Source of the DNA: an uncultured bacterium
GTDB lineage: Bacteria > Bacillota_I > Bacilli_A > RFN20 > CAG-826
Assembly (NCBI GenBank): GCA_949295325.1
Contig: CASFKG010000001.1
Location: 455,928-519,927, forward strand
DNA length: 64,000 nt
Reading direction: 5' to 3'
Position 1 is the first letter of the stretch, and every line of letters begins with the position of its first letter. The translations under genes and the position numbers were made by a program. The notes below the pieces were generated by a model. It was not told where the DNA came from and did no database searches. It worked only from the letters and a program-made list of their open reading frames with translations. Of this stretch, positions 24,646 to 33,888 are shown piece after piece.

Positions 24646-26664
24646 ATGAACAGAAAACTGAAACTCTTAAGTGTTCTGACGTTGGGAGCTGCTGCGGCTT
24701 CTGTTGGCGGGGTACTTTCGACGGTCACTCCGCCGGTTGGGGCTACAGCCGCAGTGGTTGATACGAGTAACGTTGAATGGACATACGAAATAAACAGCGT
24801 TGAAGATTTCAAAAGTGTCTTTAATAAAGGATACGATTTCAATTTTGAGACCAACATAAAACTCAATTGCGATATTGACTTAACTGATCAAAGTTGGCCT
24901 GGTGGAGTCGAGGGTGAATTTAATGGCGTTTTTGATGGGGGAGGTCACACAATTACCTTTTCTGCGCCGAGCAGCGACAGCCTGTTCAACATCGTTAGGT
25001 CGACTGGCACCATTCAAAACGTTACGATTCATGCCATTGCCGATACGCCAAACGGAAATAATATTCGGCCGCTTGTTTATCAAAACGAGGGAACGATAGT
25101 CAATACAAAGGTTGTCCTTGATGTCTATGAGAGCATAAATACGGTCGCAATCGGAGGATGGATTGGCTCCGGGACATACGAGAATTTCACAGGACATTAT
25201 ATAATTCACGATGGCGCCACCAATTTGGTGAATTTCGCTCCAATGATGTACGGTGGGAGCCCGAATTTGATTAATTCTTTTTGCACTGTTAACGGGGCGG
25301 ATGCTTCCAATTTGTTTAACATAAATACCGGCGTTGGCACCATAAGCACACAAATTGGCTACGCTAGGATTGAGGGTCCAAAAACCATTACGTCAGAAGC
25401 TGAATATACAGTTGTAATGGGCGGCACCTTCGATGACGAAAGGGATTCCTTTGAGTGGTCAGTTGATGGAGACAGCATTGCAATCGTTGAGGAAAGCCAA
25501 TCATCTGACTCTGTCAAAGTTACTTCTACTGGAGAAGGAACTTCTACTTTACTGGTTTCTTACAACGATGGTGATGTTGTCGCGAGTCTTCCGGTAGCCA
25601 CCGAATCTGCTCAAATGGTAACTGCGGTCGAAATATCTGTTGATGAACTGTCGCTTGAATCTGGCCTGACAAAGGAAGTTACGATTAAACTAACCGGCAA
25701 CGATTTTGGCCATATCGAATGGATCTCCGCTGACCCAACTAAGGTAGGTGTGTCTGGTGACGCGACCGGCGCTGAGATTGAAGGACTTTCAGTTACCGAT
25801 GTGCCTGTTGCGGTTACCGTGAATGTCTATGATGGAGAAGGCGAGGTCCTTGCAACCGACTTCGTTAATGTTACCGTGTTGGAACCGATAGGATTCAATG
25901 TCACTCTTCTAGCTCCTGTTGCTCCGAGTGATGGGCCTTCAAACAATCAAGATACTGTTTATTTGAGGTCTATTGCAAACCAGGTGTATACCCCAGTAGA
26001 AAGGGTTAAATACGCTGACAAGCCGGTGCAAATCAATTATTCCGGGACCGGTTATTATGTTTTCAACGGATTTGTGCCAGTTACAGAACTTCAACTAGCA
26101 AATGGCGTTGGCTTGGTATATAACCAAGACAACGGCGGAGGCCAGTGGGGAGTTCCCTACTATCTCGACAATTATGTTGAAGGAAAATGGCTTGACGTCA
26201 TTATTGTTGCTCCTGGACATGGAAACGAAAATAACGTCAAAATTGACGGATATGAAGCTATCAATAAAGCTATCGATTTTGTTGGAAACTATTTTGAATC
26301 CTCCGAGACTTGGCGTGTTGATGGCAGCATCTGCTGGCTGGCCGATGGAAGTCATGACGAAGCCCTTTCTGCCTTGCTGAATGGCTATGACGAACTAGCC
26401 GAAGACGTCAGGGGGTGGGCTTCCAGTATCTATGAAACCGTTGATGGTGGAGATGCCACTTTTGGGGATAGCATCGAAGTACTTCGTCAGAAAGCAACCA
26501 AGGATGGAGATAGTTGGCATGCCGTTCCGCAGGGAAGTATTTCCTTCTTCGGCAATAGCAATAACCAAAACGCCCTTGTTATTACCGTTGCCTTTGCGGT
26601 CATCGCGCTTGTTGGAGCCGTTGCCGGCGTCGTCATTTACAAACACCGTCGCAGCAGGGCTTAA
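24646..26664 (+). CDS. Cell-surface protein with beta-helix-like and Ig-like regions, C-terminal TM anchor
   Basis: 672 residues. Sec signal peptide (about 1-36, no lipobox Cys), a GLUG-like region (about 70-210; CDIDL, FNGVFDGGGHTITF), Ig-like domains (about 245-420), a unique region (about 420-630) and a C-terminal TM helix (about 640-662) with a KHRRSRA tail. No LPXTG motif, so it is anchored by the helix. No catalytic motif recognised. Its own double-operator promoter places it in the glucan regulon; probable role is substrate attachment. AAGAGGAG precedes the ATG; the ATG at 24616 lacks one. Codons are more AT-rich than in neighbouring genes. Confidence 0.75.
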   Translation: MNRKLKLLSVLTLGAAAASVGGVLSTVTPPVGATAAVVDTSNVEWTYEINSVEDFKSVFNKGYDFNFETNIKLNCDIDLTDQSWPGGVEGEFNGVFDGGGHTITFSAPSSDSLFNIVRSTGTIQNVTIHAIADTPNGNNIRPLVYQNEGTIVNTKVVLDVYESINTVAIGGWIGSGTYENFTGHYIIHDGATNLVNFAPMMYGGSPNLINSFCTVNGADASNLFNINTGVGTISTQIGYARIEGPKTITSEAEYTVVMGGTFDDERDSFEWSVDGDSIAIVEESQSSDSVKVTSTGEGTSTLLVSYNDGDVVASLPVATESAQMVTAVEISVDELSLESGLTKEVTIKLTGNDFGHIEWISADPTKVGVSGDATGAEIEGLSVTDVPVAVTVNVYDGEGEVLATDFVNVTVLEPIGFNVTLLAPVAPSDGPSNNQDTVYLRSIANQVYTPVERVKYADKPVQINYSGTGYYVFNGFVPVTELQLANGVGLVYNQDNGGGQWGVPYYLDNYVEGKWLDVIIVAPGHGNENNVKIDGYEAINKAIDFVGNYFESSETWRVDGSICWLADGSHDEALSALLNGYDELAEDVRGWASSIYETVDGGDATFGDSIEVLRQKATKDGDSWHAVPQGSISFFGNSNNQNALVITVAFAVIALVGAVAGVVIYKHRRSRA

Positions 26665-26682
26665 TCCCTACACCATCGTTTT

Positions 26683-26710
26683 GGGCCTCCGTACGGGGGC
26701 CCTTTGCTTT
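26683..26710 (+). terminator. Intrinsic terminator after surface protein gene
   Basis: GGGCCTCC pairs with GGGGGCCC (one G-U) around GTAC, followed by TTTGCTTT. Confidence 0.7.
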
Positions 26711-26715
26711 AAGAT
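26710..26715 (+). promoter_or_regulatory. -10 element of membrane gene trio (leaderless)
   Basis: TAAGAT ends 6 nt before the ATG at 26722 and directly follows the preceding terminator. Confidence 0.5.
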
Positions 26716-26721
26716 AAGGAC

Positions 26722-27210
26722 ATGCAGGAAACCGAATTCGTCAGTTTGGACGTAATAAGGAAAAAGAAGGCTCTTTTGCGGGCCTATATCTTCCTGATGG
26801 TTGCTTTTGCGGTTATTTTCGCCGCTTTTGCTACACTGGTTTTCCTGTTCCAGAGCCGGGCTACCCAATACATATTCATCACCATCGGTACATTGCTTTC
26901 CGTCCTTTTCCTAGTCAGCGAGACCTATGTTCTATTCATGGTCATAATGCCGTTGCGCGAATTTCTGAATTTTGCCAACAAAGCGATGTCTCGTACCCGT
27001 TATAGGAACCGGGTCGAGGTTATCGGGACGGTCGACAAAACCGAGACCTATCTCGGCATGGAAACCAAGTCATTGGAAGTCAGCGAAATCGATGAAGGGA
27101 AGATCTGGCGGATCCGCTATTTGACAGGGTCTTCTTTTACCCCCGAAATCGGTGACCGCTATCTCATAGAAAGTTTCGACGACGTCGTACTCAGGGCAAC
27201 GGTCTTATGA
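26722..27210 (+). CDS. Membrane protein, two TM segments
   Basis: 162 residues. TM helices at about 20-46 and 52-76, then a soluble beta-rich C terminus (about 85-162). Family not recognised. First of three overlapping membrane-protein genes between the surface protein and lacI; overlap with the next is ATGA. Confidence 0.7.
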   Translation: MQETEFVSLDVIRKKKALLRAYIFLMVAFAVIFAAFATLVFLFQSRATQYIFITIGTLLSVLFLVSETYVLFMVIMPLREFLNFANKAMSRTRYRNRVEVIGTVDKTETYLGMETKSLEVSEIDEGKIWRIRYLTGSSFTPEIGDRYLIESFDDVVLRATVL

Positions 27211-27854
27211 AACGGCTTAGGCTCGGTGATTACTTCGTTACCTACGGGTGGCTCCTTCCGGTTTTTGCGGTGGTGGGAGTTATCGGCTTCTATTGGCCCA
27301 TAAGTGCCATTAACGAGATCAAACCCTACGAGAGAATCTCCATTTTCGCCGAGTGCTATGAATACAAAGACGAAACGCTGCCTTCTGATTTGGCAACGTT
27401 TTTCGAAGGGAAAGGAGTCGCGGACATTTCCATCAACCCCTATCCTCCCGATTCGGACAACATCAACAGCTATTACACCGCGTTCGGGGAATCCAGCGAT
27501 ATCCTCCTATTGACCAAATCGAGCTGCGATTCAAACCTCCACGACGTCCCCGAAATCATGGCGGATTGGATTGGCTATTCCGATTCTCTTAAGGAAGAAC
27601 TAGGCATTCCAGAAGGGGCAATTTACTACGATGTCGGGGGAGGGGATTACGGCCTTATGGTGTATAACGCGACCGATCCGGAATACCGTCTGAACTTTTC
27701 CGAATTTGGCAGTTTCGCGAAAGACGGGATAGGGGAGGACGTTTATCTGCTTCTGAGATCAACATCCCCCAACTTCGGCGAATACGGTTTGGAGAACGTA
27801 ACCACGAATGCCTTGGAAACCGTGACATTCCTATTGGAAAGATATGCAGATTAA
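27207..27854 (+). CDS. Extracytoplasmic protein with N-terminal TM anchor
   Basis: 215 residues. A single TM segment (about 12-34) is followed by a soluble domain that should face outside. No family recognised. It shares overlaps of 4 bp upstream and 11 bp downstream with its neighbours, so the three form one unit. Confidence 0.7.
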   Translation: MKRLRLGDYFVTYGWLLPVFAVVGVIGFYWPISAINEIKPYERISIFAECYEYKDETLPSDLATFFEGKGVADISINPYPPDSDNINSYYTAFGESSDILLLTKSSCDSNLHDVPEIMADWIGYSDSLKEELGIPEGAIYYDVGGGDYGLMVYNATDPEYRLNFSEFGSFAKDGIGEDVYLLLRSTSPNFGEYGLENVTTNALETVTFLLERYAD

Positions 27855-28653
27855 AAGGAAGGACAAAGACGCCGGGGTACCGCTTCCCCTCAACAGGCTT
27901 AGCCAATATTTCGACATAGTCCGTTACCACTTCGCCGACGTAATAGCCGTGTCGCTACTAGCCTGCCTCTTCCTCGTTCCTTCGCTGCTTTGGCTGGTAT
28001 TCGTCTCGTTTTCCGACTTGGTCGATCTTGGCAACCTCTATTCGATTTTAGCCGTTTACGGGGTCCTCGCGGTTTTGTTTTCGATCACGGGACTAGGATC
28101 TGTTGGAGCCGCCTATTACTTCCGGAAACTCGCATATGCGGAAGGGGCTTCCCTTCCAGGCGATTTCTTTTTGGGAATAAAGAAAAACTTCAAGAACGGT
28201 CTAGCGTCGCACTTTGTCTTGGGACTACTTTATCTGATACTCAAACTGGATACCGGGGCCCTGGGGTCGTTGGAACTAGATGCCTCGTGGTTCTATGCTC
28301 TCATGGGACTAAGCTACGCCCTGTTCTACGTACTGGCTTCGCTGATACTTTTCTATATTCCCCAATGTGTTCTATACGAAGGCGGATTTATCCGGCTATT
28401 GGGGAATTCATTGAGGTTTTACGTCGGTTCTTTTCTGGAATCCCTGCCGATCAGCCTTGTCTTTTTCCTCCCCTTCTTTCTCTTTGACCTCATAGAGATA
28501 AGCCTTTCGCAGTGGATCATATTGTGCCTGTTTTTCTTCTATTATGGTTTTGCCCTGCTGGCAGACTCCCTTTATTGCACTTATCTTTTCGACAGGTTCG
28601 TCAATCCGCGTTATTATCCGGAACTAGTAAATAAAGGGTTGAGGAAAAATTAA
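27844..28653 (+). CDS. DUF624/YesL-like membrane protein
   Basis: 269 residues with about six TM helices. The segment GLGSVGAAYYFRKLAYAEG followed by DFFLGIKKNFKNG matches the pattern of the YesL (DUF624) family, which is regularly found beside carbohydrate ABC transporters in Firmicutes; its biochemical role is not known. Position between a surface protein and the LacI regulator fits. Confidence 0.7.
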   Translation: MQIKRKDKDAGVPLPLNRLSQYFDIVRYHFADVIAVSLLACLFLVPSLLWLVFVSFSDLVDLGNLYSILAVYGVLAVLFSITGLGSVGAAYYFRKLAYAEGASLPGDFFLGIKKNFKNGLASHFVLGLLYLILKLDTGALGSLELDASWFYALMGLSYALFYVLASLILFYIPQCVLYEGGFIRLLGNSLRFYVGSFLESLPISLVFFLPFFLFDLIEISLSQWIILCLFFFYYGFALLADSLYCTYLFDRFVNPRYYPELVNKGLRKN

Positions 28654-28740
28654 TTCTTTTTGAATAGTAAAAAAACGTTTGGCGGTTTACGATTTGGTTT
28701 GAATTCATACATACTGCGGTATCTTTGGAGGATTGGTTAG

Positions 28741-29754
28741 ATGGTAACGATTTACGACATAGCGCAGAAGGCGAAGGTTTCCCCTTCGACCGTAAGCAAG
28801 GTGATCAACGACTATCCCTCGATTCCCGAGGATACCAAAGCCAAGGTCCGCAAGATCATGGCGGCTATGAACTACATACCCGATGCCGGGGCAAAGGCCC
28901 TTAGCAAGGGCAGTTCCTACAACGTGGGGGTGCTCGCGTATTTCGGGACCAACATATCCGCCTTCAAACACGCCCTCTTCACCGAGATACTGGATTCTTT
29001 CCAGCGGGAAATGAACTCCCACAACTACGATTTGCTATTCATTGCCAAAAACGTTACCGGCCGAAACGGGACCTTCTATCAGAACTGCGTGAGCCGGGGT
29101 GTTACCGGCACGCTTCTTTTCGGTGATTTGGAAGATCCGGAAATGCGCGAGGTCATAGACTCCAGCATCCCCAAGGTCGCCTTTGACTACATGGGCGACA
29201 AGATGACCGGCGTCTATAGCGACAACTACGAGAAAATGAGGAAGATGACCTCCTATCTGCTATCCATTGGCCATAGGAACGTCGTCTTCATCCACGGCGA
29301 GAACAGCGATATCACCCGCGACCGGGTAAAAGGCTTCCGGGATGCGGTGGAAGAGGCCGGAATCCCCTTCAAGGAATCGATGCTGCTCGAAACGCTTTAC
29401 ACGGATCGCGATTCGGTCAAGAACATAACGATTAACCTCCTAAGGAGGGTCATACCGCCCACCGCGATAATGTATCCCGACGACTATTCGGCCATGGCCG
29501 GTATTTCGACCATCAGGGAAGCCGGTCTTCGCTGCCCCGAAGATATATCCGTTACGGGTTTCGACGGCTTGAACATCGGTCAGGTCTTCAGCCCCGCCTT
29601 AACCACCGTAAGGCAGGATACCGATGCCATAGGCACCTTGCTTGCCCAAAAACTCATCGAAGCGATGGAAGAAAAAGAAAACGCCCACCCCGAACTCTGC
29701 GAGGTGCGCGCTTCCTTCTTGGTCGGCGCTTCGAGCGGACCGGTCGGAGAATAA
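28741..29754 (+). CDS. LacI-family transcriptional regulator
   Basis: 337 residues. N-terminal helix-turn-helix (VTIYDIAQKAKVSPSTVSKVINDYPSIPEDTK split over 2-33) with hinge helix (about 47-58, YIPDAGAKALSKG), then a periplasmic-binding-protein-like sensor domain (about 60-335; VFIHGENSD, TGFDGLNIG, LTTVRQD). Expected to repress the locus until it binds a sugar released from beta-glucan. GGAGGA lies 8 bases before the ATG. Upstream, AAAACGTTTG (28672-28681) is a weak match to the operators, so autoregulation is possible. Confidence 0.93.
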   Translation: MVTIYDIAQKAKVSPSTVSKVINDYPSIPEDTKAKVRKIMAAMNYIPDAGAKALSKGSSYNVGVLAYFGTNISAFKHALFTEILDSFQREMNSHNYDLLFIAKNVTGRNGTFYQNCVSRGVTGTLLFGDLEDPEMREVIDSSIPKVAFDYMGDKMTGVYSDNYEKMRKMTSYLLSIGHRNVVFIHGENSDITRDRVKGFRDAVEEAGIPFKESMLLETLYTDRDSVKNITINLLRRVIPPTAIMYPDDYSAMAGISTIREAGLRCPEDISVTGFDGLNIGQVFSPALTTVRQDTDAIGTLLAQKLIEAMEEKENAHPELCEVRASFLVGASSGPVGE

Positions 29755-29762
29755 TTCCGAAC

Positions 29763-31226
29763 CTAGTATGTTATCCCGGTGAAGGTTACTTCCACGTTGT
29801 CAACGTAGGTGGTGCCGGTTCCCCCGTAGAAGCGGACTTCGACGTTGACGCATTTTTCGGGTGACTCCAGGGTTCCGCTGTAGGTTTTCATGGACGTCGA
29901 ATCTATTTCGACAACGGTGGGGGAGGATACGTCCATTCCGAGGCGGTTCAGGTAATGGACTTCCATCTTGCCGGTGGAATTGCCGTCGGCGAGTTTCGCG
30001 TCGAAGGAATAGTCGTAGTTGAAGCCTTCGTAGAACTCTTCCAAAGTCTGGAAGGTGAACGCCCTTCCTTCCGCCGAAGCCGTCAGGCTTAGCATCTGGC
30101 TTCCGTCGACATTCGCGGTGGCGACGGCTCCTTTGTTGGCGCCTTCGCGTATTTGCCAGCCGTAATGATTGCCGCTTAGCAGAGGCACTTCCGACCAGGT
30201 GTCGAACCCGCCGTTGGCGATTTTGTTGATGCTTTTTACCTCGCTATATTCGATGGAGCCGATATTGGCTTGGCTTGGAGTGGTTTGCGTATAGCCCGCA
30301 TTTGCGCGGGATTCCTCATAGAACTGGCTTTCGTCGAAAGCGGTGAATTCGAAGGATTTCATAAGCATGAAATCGGTATCGAAAACCGCGTTGTTGGTCC
30401 AGGCCGGGAACCATAAGCCGATCCAAAGAGGCATTTCCTTCGTTGTTACCAAAGAACCCCTGACAGAAGCCACCAGCACCCCGTCGATAAACCAGTCGAC
30501 GCGTCCGTTGTTGGTATCGAGATAGTCCGTATACCAATCGAAGGTGTACTTGTGGAACTGCCCATCGTTCAGGTAAAGGAGCTCCGAGACGTCCTGATCG
30601 ACCGTCTGCTTGTTGTCGTGGGTGGTCCAACTCGTGGCCCAGAAGTACTTGAAGGTCTGTCCGTCCGTATGGCCGCCGATTTCGATGTCGATTTCGTTTT
30701 GGTCGGTGAGTTCGTTTCCGGTTTCGCAAAGATAAGTCCAGCAGGCCGAGATGCCTCCGTAGCGGGGCAGAGCCGCCATTTCTATTTCGTAACGGCCCGG
30801 AATCAGCTTTTCCTTGGTGATGATGCCGGCACCTTCCGGCTTGACCTGCCCGTTGTCCATCTTTTCGAGGTCTCCGTCCTGGCAATATAAGCCGCGGCCC
30901 CTGAACCCAAGATAGGTATCGTTCCCGTCATGGACGTAGAAGAGGTTGCGGTTGTTCATGCCGGCGTGGAGCTTGCTCGGGTTGTCGTTTTGCCATGTGC
31001 CTTCAAGGGTATTCCAGTAGGCGTCATTGAGATGTCCGCCTTCCAGATGCTCGTTTATGTTGCCCTCGTAGTCCTTGTCGAAAGCGGCTCTGGTCTCGAC
31101 TTTTTCGTAATACTCCGTTCCGTCGAACAAAGTATCGTCGTCGTAAGGCTCTTCGCCGCCTGCGGTACCCCCGCAGGAAGCAAGGGCGACAGCCAGCAGC
31201 CCATAGACGATGTTTGATTTCTTCAT
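29763..31226 (-). CDS. GH16 glycosidase lipoprotein with C-terminal CBM
   Basis: 487 residues. Lipobox LASCGG, GH16 domain (about 60-300) and a C-terminal beta-sandwich (about 335-485, NGGFDTWSEVPLL) like a CBM4-type carbohydrate-binding module. The active site reads NEIDIEIGG: Glu178, Asp180 and Glu182, i.e. ExDxE. That is the regular-strand form found in lichenases and xyloglucan enzymes, whereas the two other GH16 proteins here have ExDxxE. It may therefore attack mixed-linkage rather than pure beta-1,3-glucan. Transcribed alone from the divergent operator region shared with the transporter operon. Confidence 0.9.
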   Translation of the reverse strand: MKKSNIVYGLLAVALASCGGTAGGEEPYDDDTLFDGTEYYEKVETRAAFDKDYEGNINEHLEGGHLNDAYWNTLEGTWQNDNPSKLHAGMNNRNLFYVHDGNDTYLGFRGRGLYCQDGDLEKMDNGQVKPEGAGIITKEKLIPGRYEIEMAALPRYGGISACWTYLCETGNELTDQNEIDIEIGGHTDGQTFKYFWATSWTTHDNKQTVDQDVSELLYLNDGQFHKYTFDWYTDYLDTNNGRVDWFIDGVLVASVRGSLVTTKEMPLWIGLWFPAWTNNAVFDTDFMLMKSFEFTAFDESQFYEESRANAGYTQTTPSQANIGSIEYSEVKSINKIANGGFDTWSEVPLLSGNHYGWQIREGANKGAVATANVDGSQMLSLTASAEGRAFTFQTLEEFYEGFNYDYSFDAKLADGNSTGKMEVHYLNRLGMDVSSPTVVEIDSTSMKTYSGTLESPEKCVNVEVRFYGGTGTTYVDNVEVTFTGITY

Positions 31227-31249
31227 AATCGCTTTTCTCCCTCGGTTTC

Positions 31250-31391
31250 GAAACCGATTTCCTAAACGAGATTATGGCCTAGCATCTATACTTTTTCAAT
31301 TACTGCTTTTGCAAATTTGAAAGCGCTTTCCTTTTTTCGTTGAATCGCGGGTGCCCGCTTTCTATAATGAAGTCGTTAAGAAACCGATTTC
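31250..31391. promoter_or_regulatory. Divergent double promoter with three operators
   Basis: Operators GAAACCGATTTC at 31250-31261 and 31380-31391 (each continued by CTAAA) and GAAAGCGCTTTC at 31319-31330. Plus strand: TTGAAT (31340-31345), 17-bp spacer, TATAAT (31363-31368). Minus strand: TTGCAA (31309-31314), 18-bp spacer, TATAGA (31285-31290). The central operator lies between the two -35 elements and each outer one lies downstream of a -10, so one regulator could shut both directions at once. Confidence 0.8.
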
Positions 31392-31420
31392 CTAAATTCG
31401 GAATCGGAGGAAGAGGATAT

Positions 31421-32851
31421 ATGAAAAAAGCAAAAATAGCCCTTGCTTCGCTGGCCCTTGTAGCGGCAGCGGCCGGGCTGGCCTCCTGCGGAGGAACAGG
31501 CAGGAACCCCAGCAGCTCCAACGAGATTTGGATTTGCGCCTATGACGGCGGCTACGGACAGGAGTGGGCCAACGATTTGGCTGCCCGTTTCGAAGAACTT
31601 ACAGGCAAGTCGGTCCACTTCGACTTCGACACCTCCCTTGTAAGCCGCCTTGGCAGTGCCTTGAAGGACGGAGGCGATTACGACATCTACCTCAGCCACG
31701 GAATCCCCTGGCAGGAATACGCGGTCCAGGGATTGCTGGCTCCGCTTGACGACCTCTACGAAGACAAAGTAGAGGGGTATGACGGCACCTTCGAGGACCG
31801 TCTAGTCGAAACGGCCGCCGAAAACAGCATGTTGGACGGCCATTACTATAAGGTCTGCTGGACGCAGGGCGCCGGCGGCATCCTCTATAACATGGACATG
31901 TTCGAGGCCAACGGCTGGGAAGTGCCGGAAACCTACGACGAACTGGTCGCGCTCTGCAATACCATCAACAACAGCGGCCTCGTCTCCTCCCAGGAAACTC
32001 CGGTGAAACCCTTTGCCTGGAGCGGCAGCGAACGTCAGTACTATTGGGATTACCCCGTCTTCGAATGGTGGGCCCAGTTGGCCGGAATGGAAAAGGTCAA
32101 TCAGGTATTCGAGTATCTAGGCCCCACCGGTGAGTACAGCGACGGTTACGAAATGTACAATCCCGATACCTATTACAAGGAGTTCATCGAGGCCTACGAG
32201 ATGTGGTACGACCTCGTCGCCACCGCGGACAACTCCTTGCCGAATGCCCAAAGCACGACTTTGAATTCCGCCAAGGGGCAGTTCGTCACCGGCCAGGCCG
32301 CGATGATGCCTTATGCCCAGTGGGCCAAATACGAACTGGAGATGGTTACCGATGGCGAAGGCCTCCCCTTCGACGTTGCGATGATGCCTACTCCGAAAGC
32401 CACCGCCGGCGCAGAGGCCGTGAACTACATGGTCGGTTTCGGCGATTCCATCATCGTCCCGGCCAATTCGCCGAACATCGAGGGCGCCAAGGACTTCATC
32501 CGTTTTATGGCCACCGAAGAATCCTGCGCCACTTTCGTCGAAAAGAGCCATGGCGCTTTCCTTGCCTTCGACTATAGCGATGTCGACCTTGGCGAACTCG
32601 AAGCTACCGACACATATGTCAAGTCGGTTCATGAGAAACTCACCAACTCGGTCAATTTCTCTTCCCTCAGCGAAAACCCGATCACCTATGCCACTGTCGA
32701 CGAGGTAATGCCTTGGGTCGGGAACATCTATTATTATCAAACCGCGGTCCAGAATCCTTCCGAGAATACCCCGGAAATCGTCGGAGACCAGATTTACGCC
32801 TATGCCAGGAGCCACTGGTCCGGTTGGTTGGCCGCTGCCGGCCTGAGGTGA
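31421..32851 (+). CDS. Sugar ABC transporter substrate-binding lipoprotein
   Basis: 476 residues from the ATG that follows GGAGG; it then starts MKKAKIALASLAL and has the lipobox LASCGG. Family 1 solute-binding fold: EIWICAYDGGYGQEWANDL at the start, LYNMDMFEANGWEVPETYDEL, and GDSIIVPANSPNIEGAKDFI. Tryptophan and tyrosine residues are plentiful, as in oligosaccharide binders. It would deliver beta-gluco-oligosaccharides to the two permeases encoded next. Longer in-frame ATGs (31340, 31367) lie in the promoter and are rejected. Confidence 0.93.
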   Translation: MKKAKIALASLALVAAAAGLASCGGTGRNPSSSNEIWICAYDGGYGQEWANDLAARFEELTGKSVHFDFDTSLVSRLGSALKDGGDYDIYLSHGIPWQEYAVQGLLAPLDDLYEDKVEGYDGTFEDRLVETAAENSMLDGHYYKVCWTQGAGGILYNMDMFEANGWEVPETYDELVALCNTINNSGLVSSQETPVKPFAWSGSERQYYWDYPVFEWWAQLAGMEKVNQVFEYLGPTGEYSDGYEMYNPDTYYKEFIEAYEMWYDLVATADNSLPNAQSTTLNSAKGQFVTGQAAMMPYAQWAKYELEMVTDGEGLPFDVAMMPTPKATAGAEAVNYMVGFGDSIIVPANSPNIEGAKDFIRFMATEESCATFVEKSHGAFLAFDYSDVDLGELEATDTYVKSVHEKLTNSVNFSSLSENPITYATVDEVMPWVGNIYYYQTAVQNPSENTPEIVGDQIYAYARSHWSGWLAAAGLR

Positions 32852-32852
32852 T

Positions 32853-33887
32853 ATGACCGAAGCCCTTGCACCGGTCATAGAAGCCCAAAAGAAGGGCGGG
32901 AAGATGATTAAACGCCAGGGAGGCGGCCACAAGGCCGCTTCCCATTGGCGGGTTTATCTTTTCATTTTCCTGATGCTTCTATATCCGGTCGCCCAGTTCC
33001 TCATCATGTGGTTCGGGGTGAACATCAACTCGATTCTCCTTACTTTCAAGACCTACTACCGCTTCCAGTTGGTTTGGGTCTTCGATTCGCCGGTGGTAAA
33101 CGCGGAAGGGTCCAATTTCTTCTCGGTCCTTTTCGACAACTACGTCCAGCTGTTCAATTCGTTCGGACAGACCGATGTGCAGGACATGCTTTGTTCGTCG
33201 GTGGTCTATTTCGGTCTCAGCTGTTTCGTTACCTTGCCGATCGCGTTGCTTTTTTCCTATTTCGTCTTCAAGAAGATAAGGGGAGCTTCCTTCTTCAAGA
33301 TCATCTTCTTCATTCCTTCGATATTGCCTCTATTCATCCTCTGCCAAGCCTATTCGCTTTCCTTCAATCCTTCAGGCGGCCTGCTTCCTGGATTGATGGA
33401 CATACTCGGCATCGATACGGGCAATTTCTTCTCCGGCCTATTCATAGGCAACCGGTTCGGAGAGTCGTCGTCCATCATGGTGTGGATATTCTGCGTTTGG
33501 TCCGGTATCGGATATGACGTCATCTTGCTTACCGCGGCCATGTCGCGTATACCCCGCGATATCCTCGAATCGGTGAAAATGGACGGCGTTGGTTCCGTGA
33601 AGGAGTTCTTCCGCATAATCATCCCCCTCATCTGGCCGACCATAACAACTTTGTTCATCTTCGGCATGATGGCGATATTCTCCACGAGTTTCCAACCTTT
33701 GTTCCTTACTCCCGGAAACAATGGGACGACCACGATCGGCTTGCAGATCTACAACCAGTCGCAGTCGGGAAGCGGAGCCCTTAACAACCCGGCTACCCTT
33801 GGGCTTTTCTGCTCATTGGTGGTTGCCCCGGTGATCGTCGGAGTGAGGTCACTCATGAACCGTTGCTACAAGAACGTGGGATTCTGA
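32853..33887 (+). CDS. Sugar ABC transporter permease, MalF/UgpA type
   Basis: 344 residues, about six TM helices, with the EAA loop ESVKMDGVGSVKEFFRIIIPLIWPTI (split here; about 231-256) that contacts the ATPase. The start at 32853 is one base after the binding-protein stop; an ATG at 32904 (MIKRQGGG) is an alternative. Works with the next permease and the ATPase at 41365 to import oligosaccharides. Confidence 0.93.
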   Translation: MTEALAPVIEAQKKGGKMIKRQGGGHKAASHWRVYLFIFLMLLYPVAQFLIMWFGVNINSILLTFKTYYRFQLVWVFDSPVVNAEGSNFFSVLFDNYVQLFNSFGQTDVQDMLCSSVVYFGLSCFVTLPIALLFSYFVFKKIRGASFFKIIFFIPSILPLFILCQAYSLSFNPSGGLLPGLMDILGIDTGNFFSGLFIGNRFGESSSIMVWIFCVWSGIGYDVILLTAAMSRIPRDILESVKMDGVGSVKEFFRIIIPLIWPTITTLFIFGMMAIFSTSFQPLFLTPGNNGTTTIGLQIYNQSQSGSGALNNPATLGLFCSLVVAPVIVGVRSLMNRCYKNVGF

Positions 33888-33888
33888 T

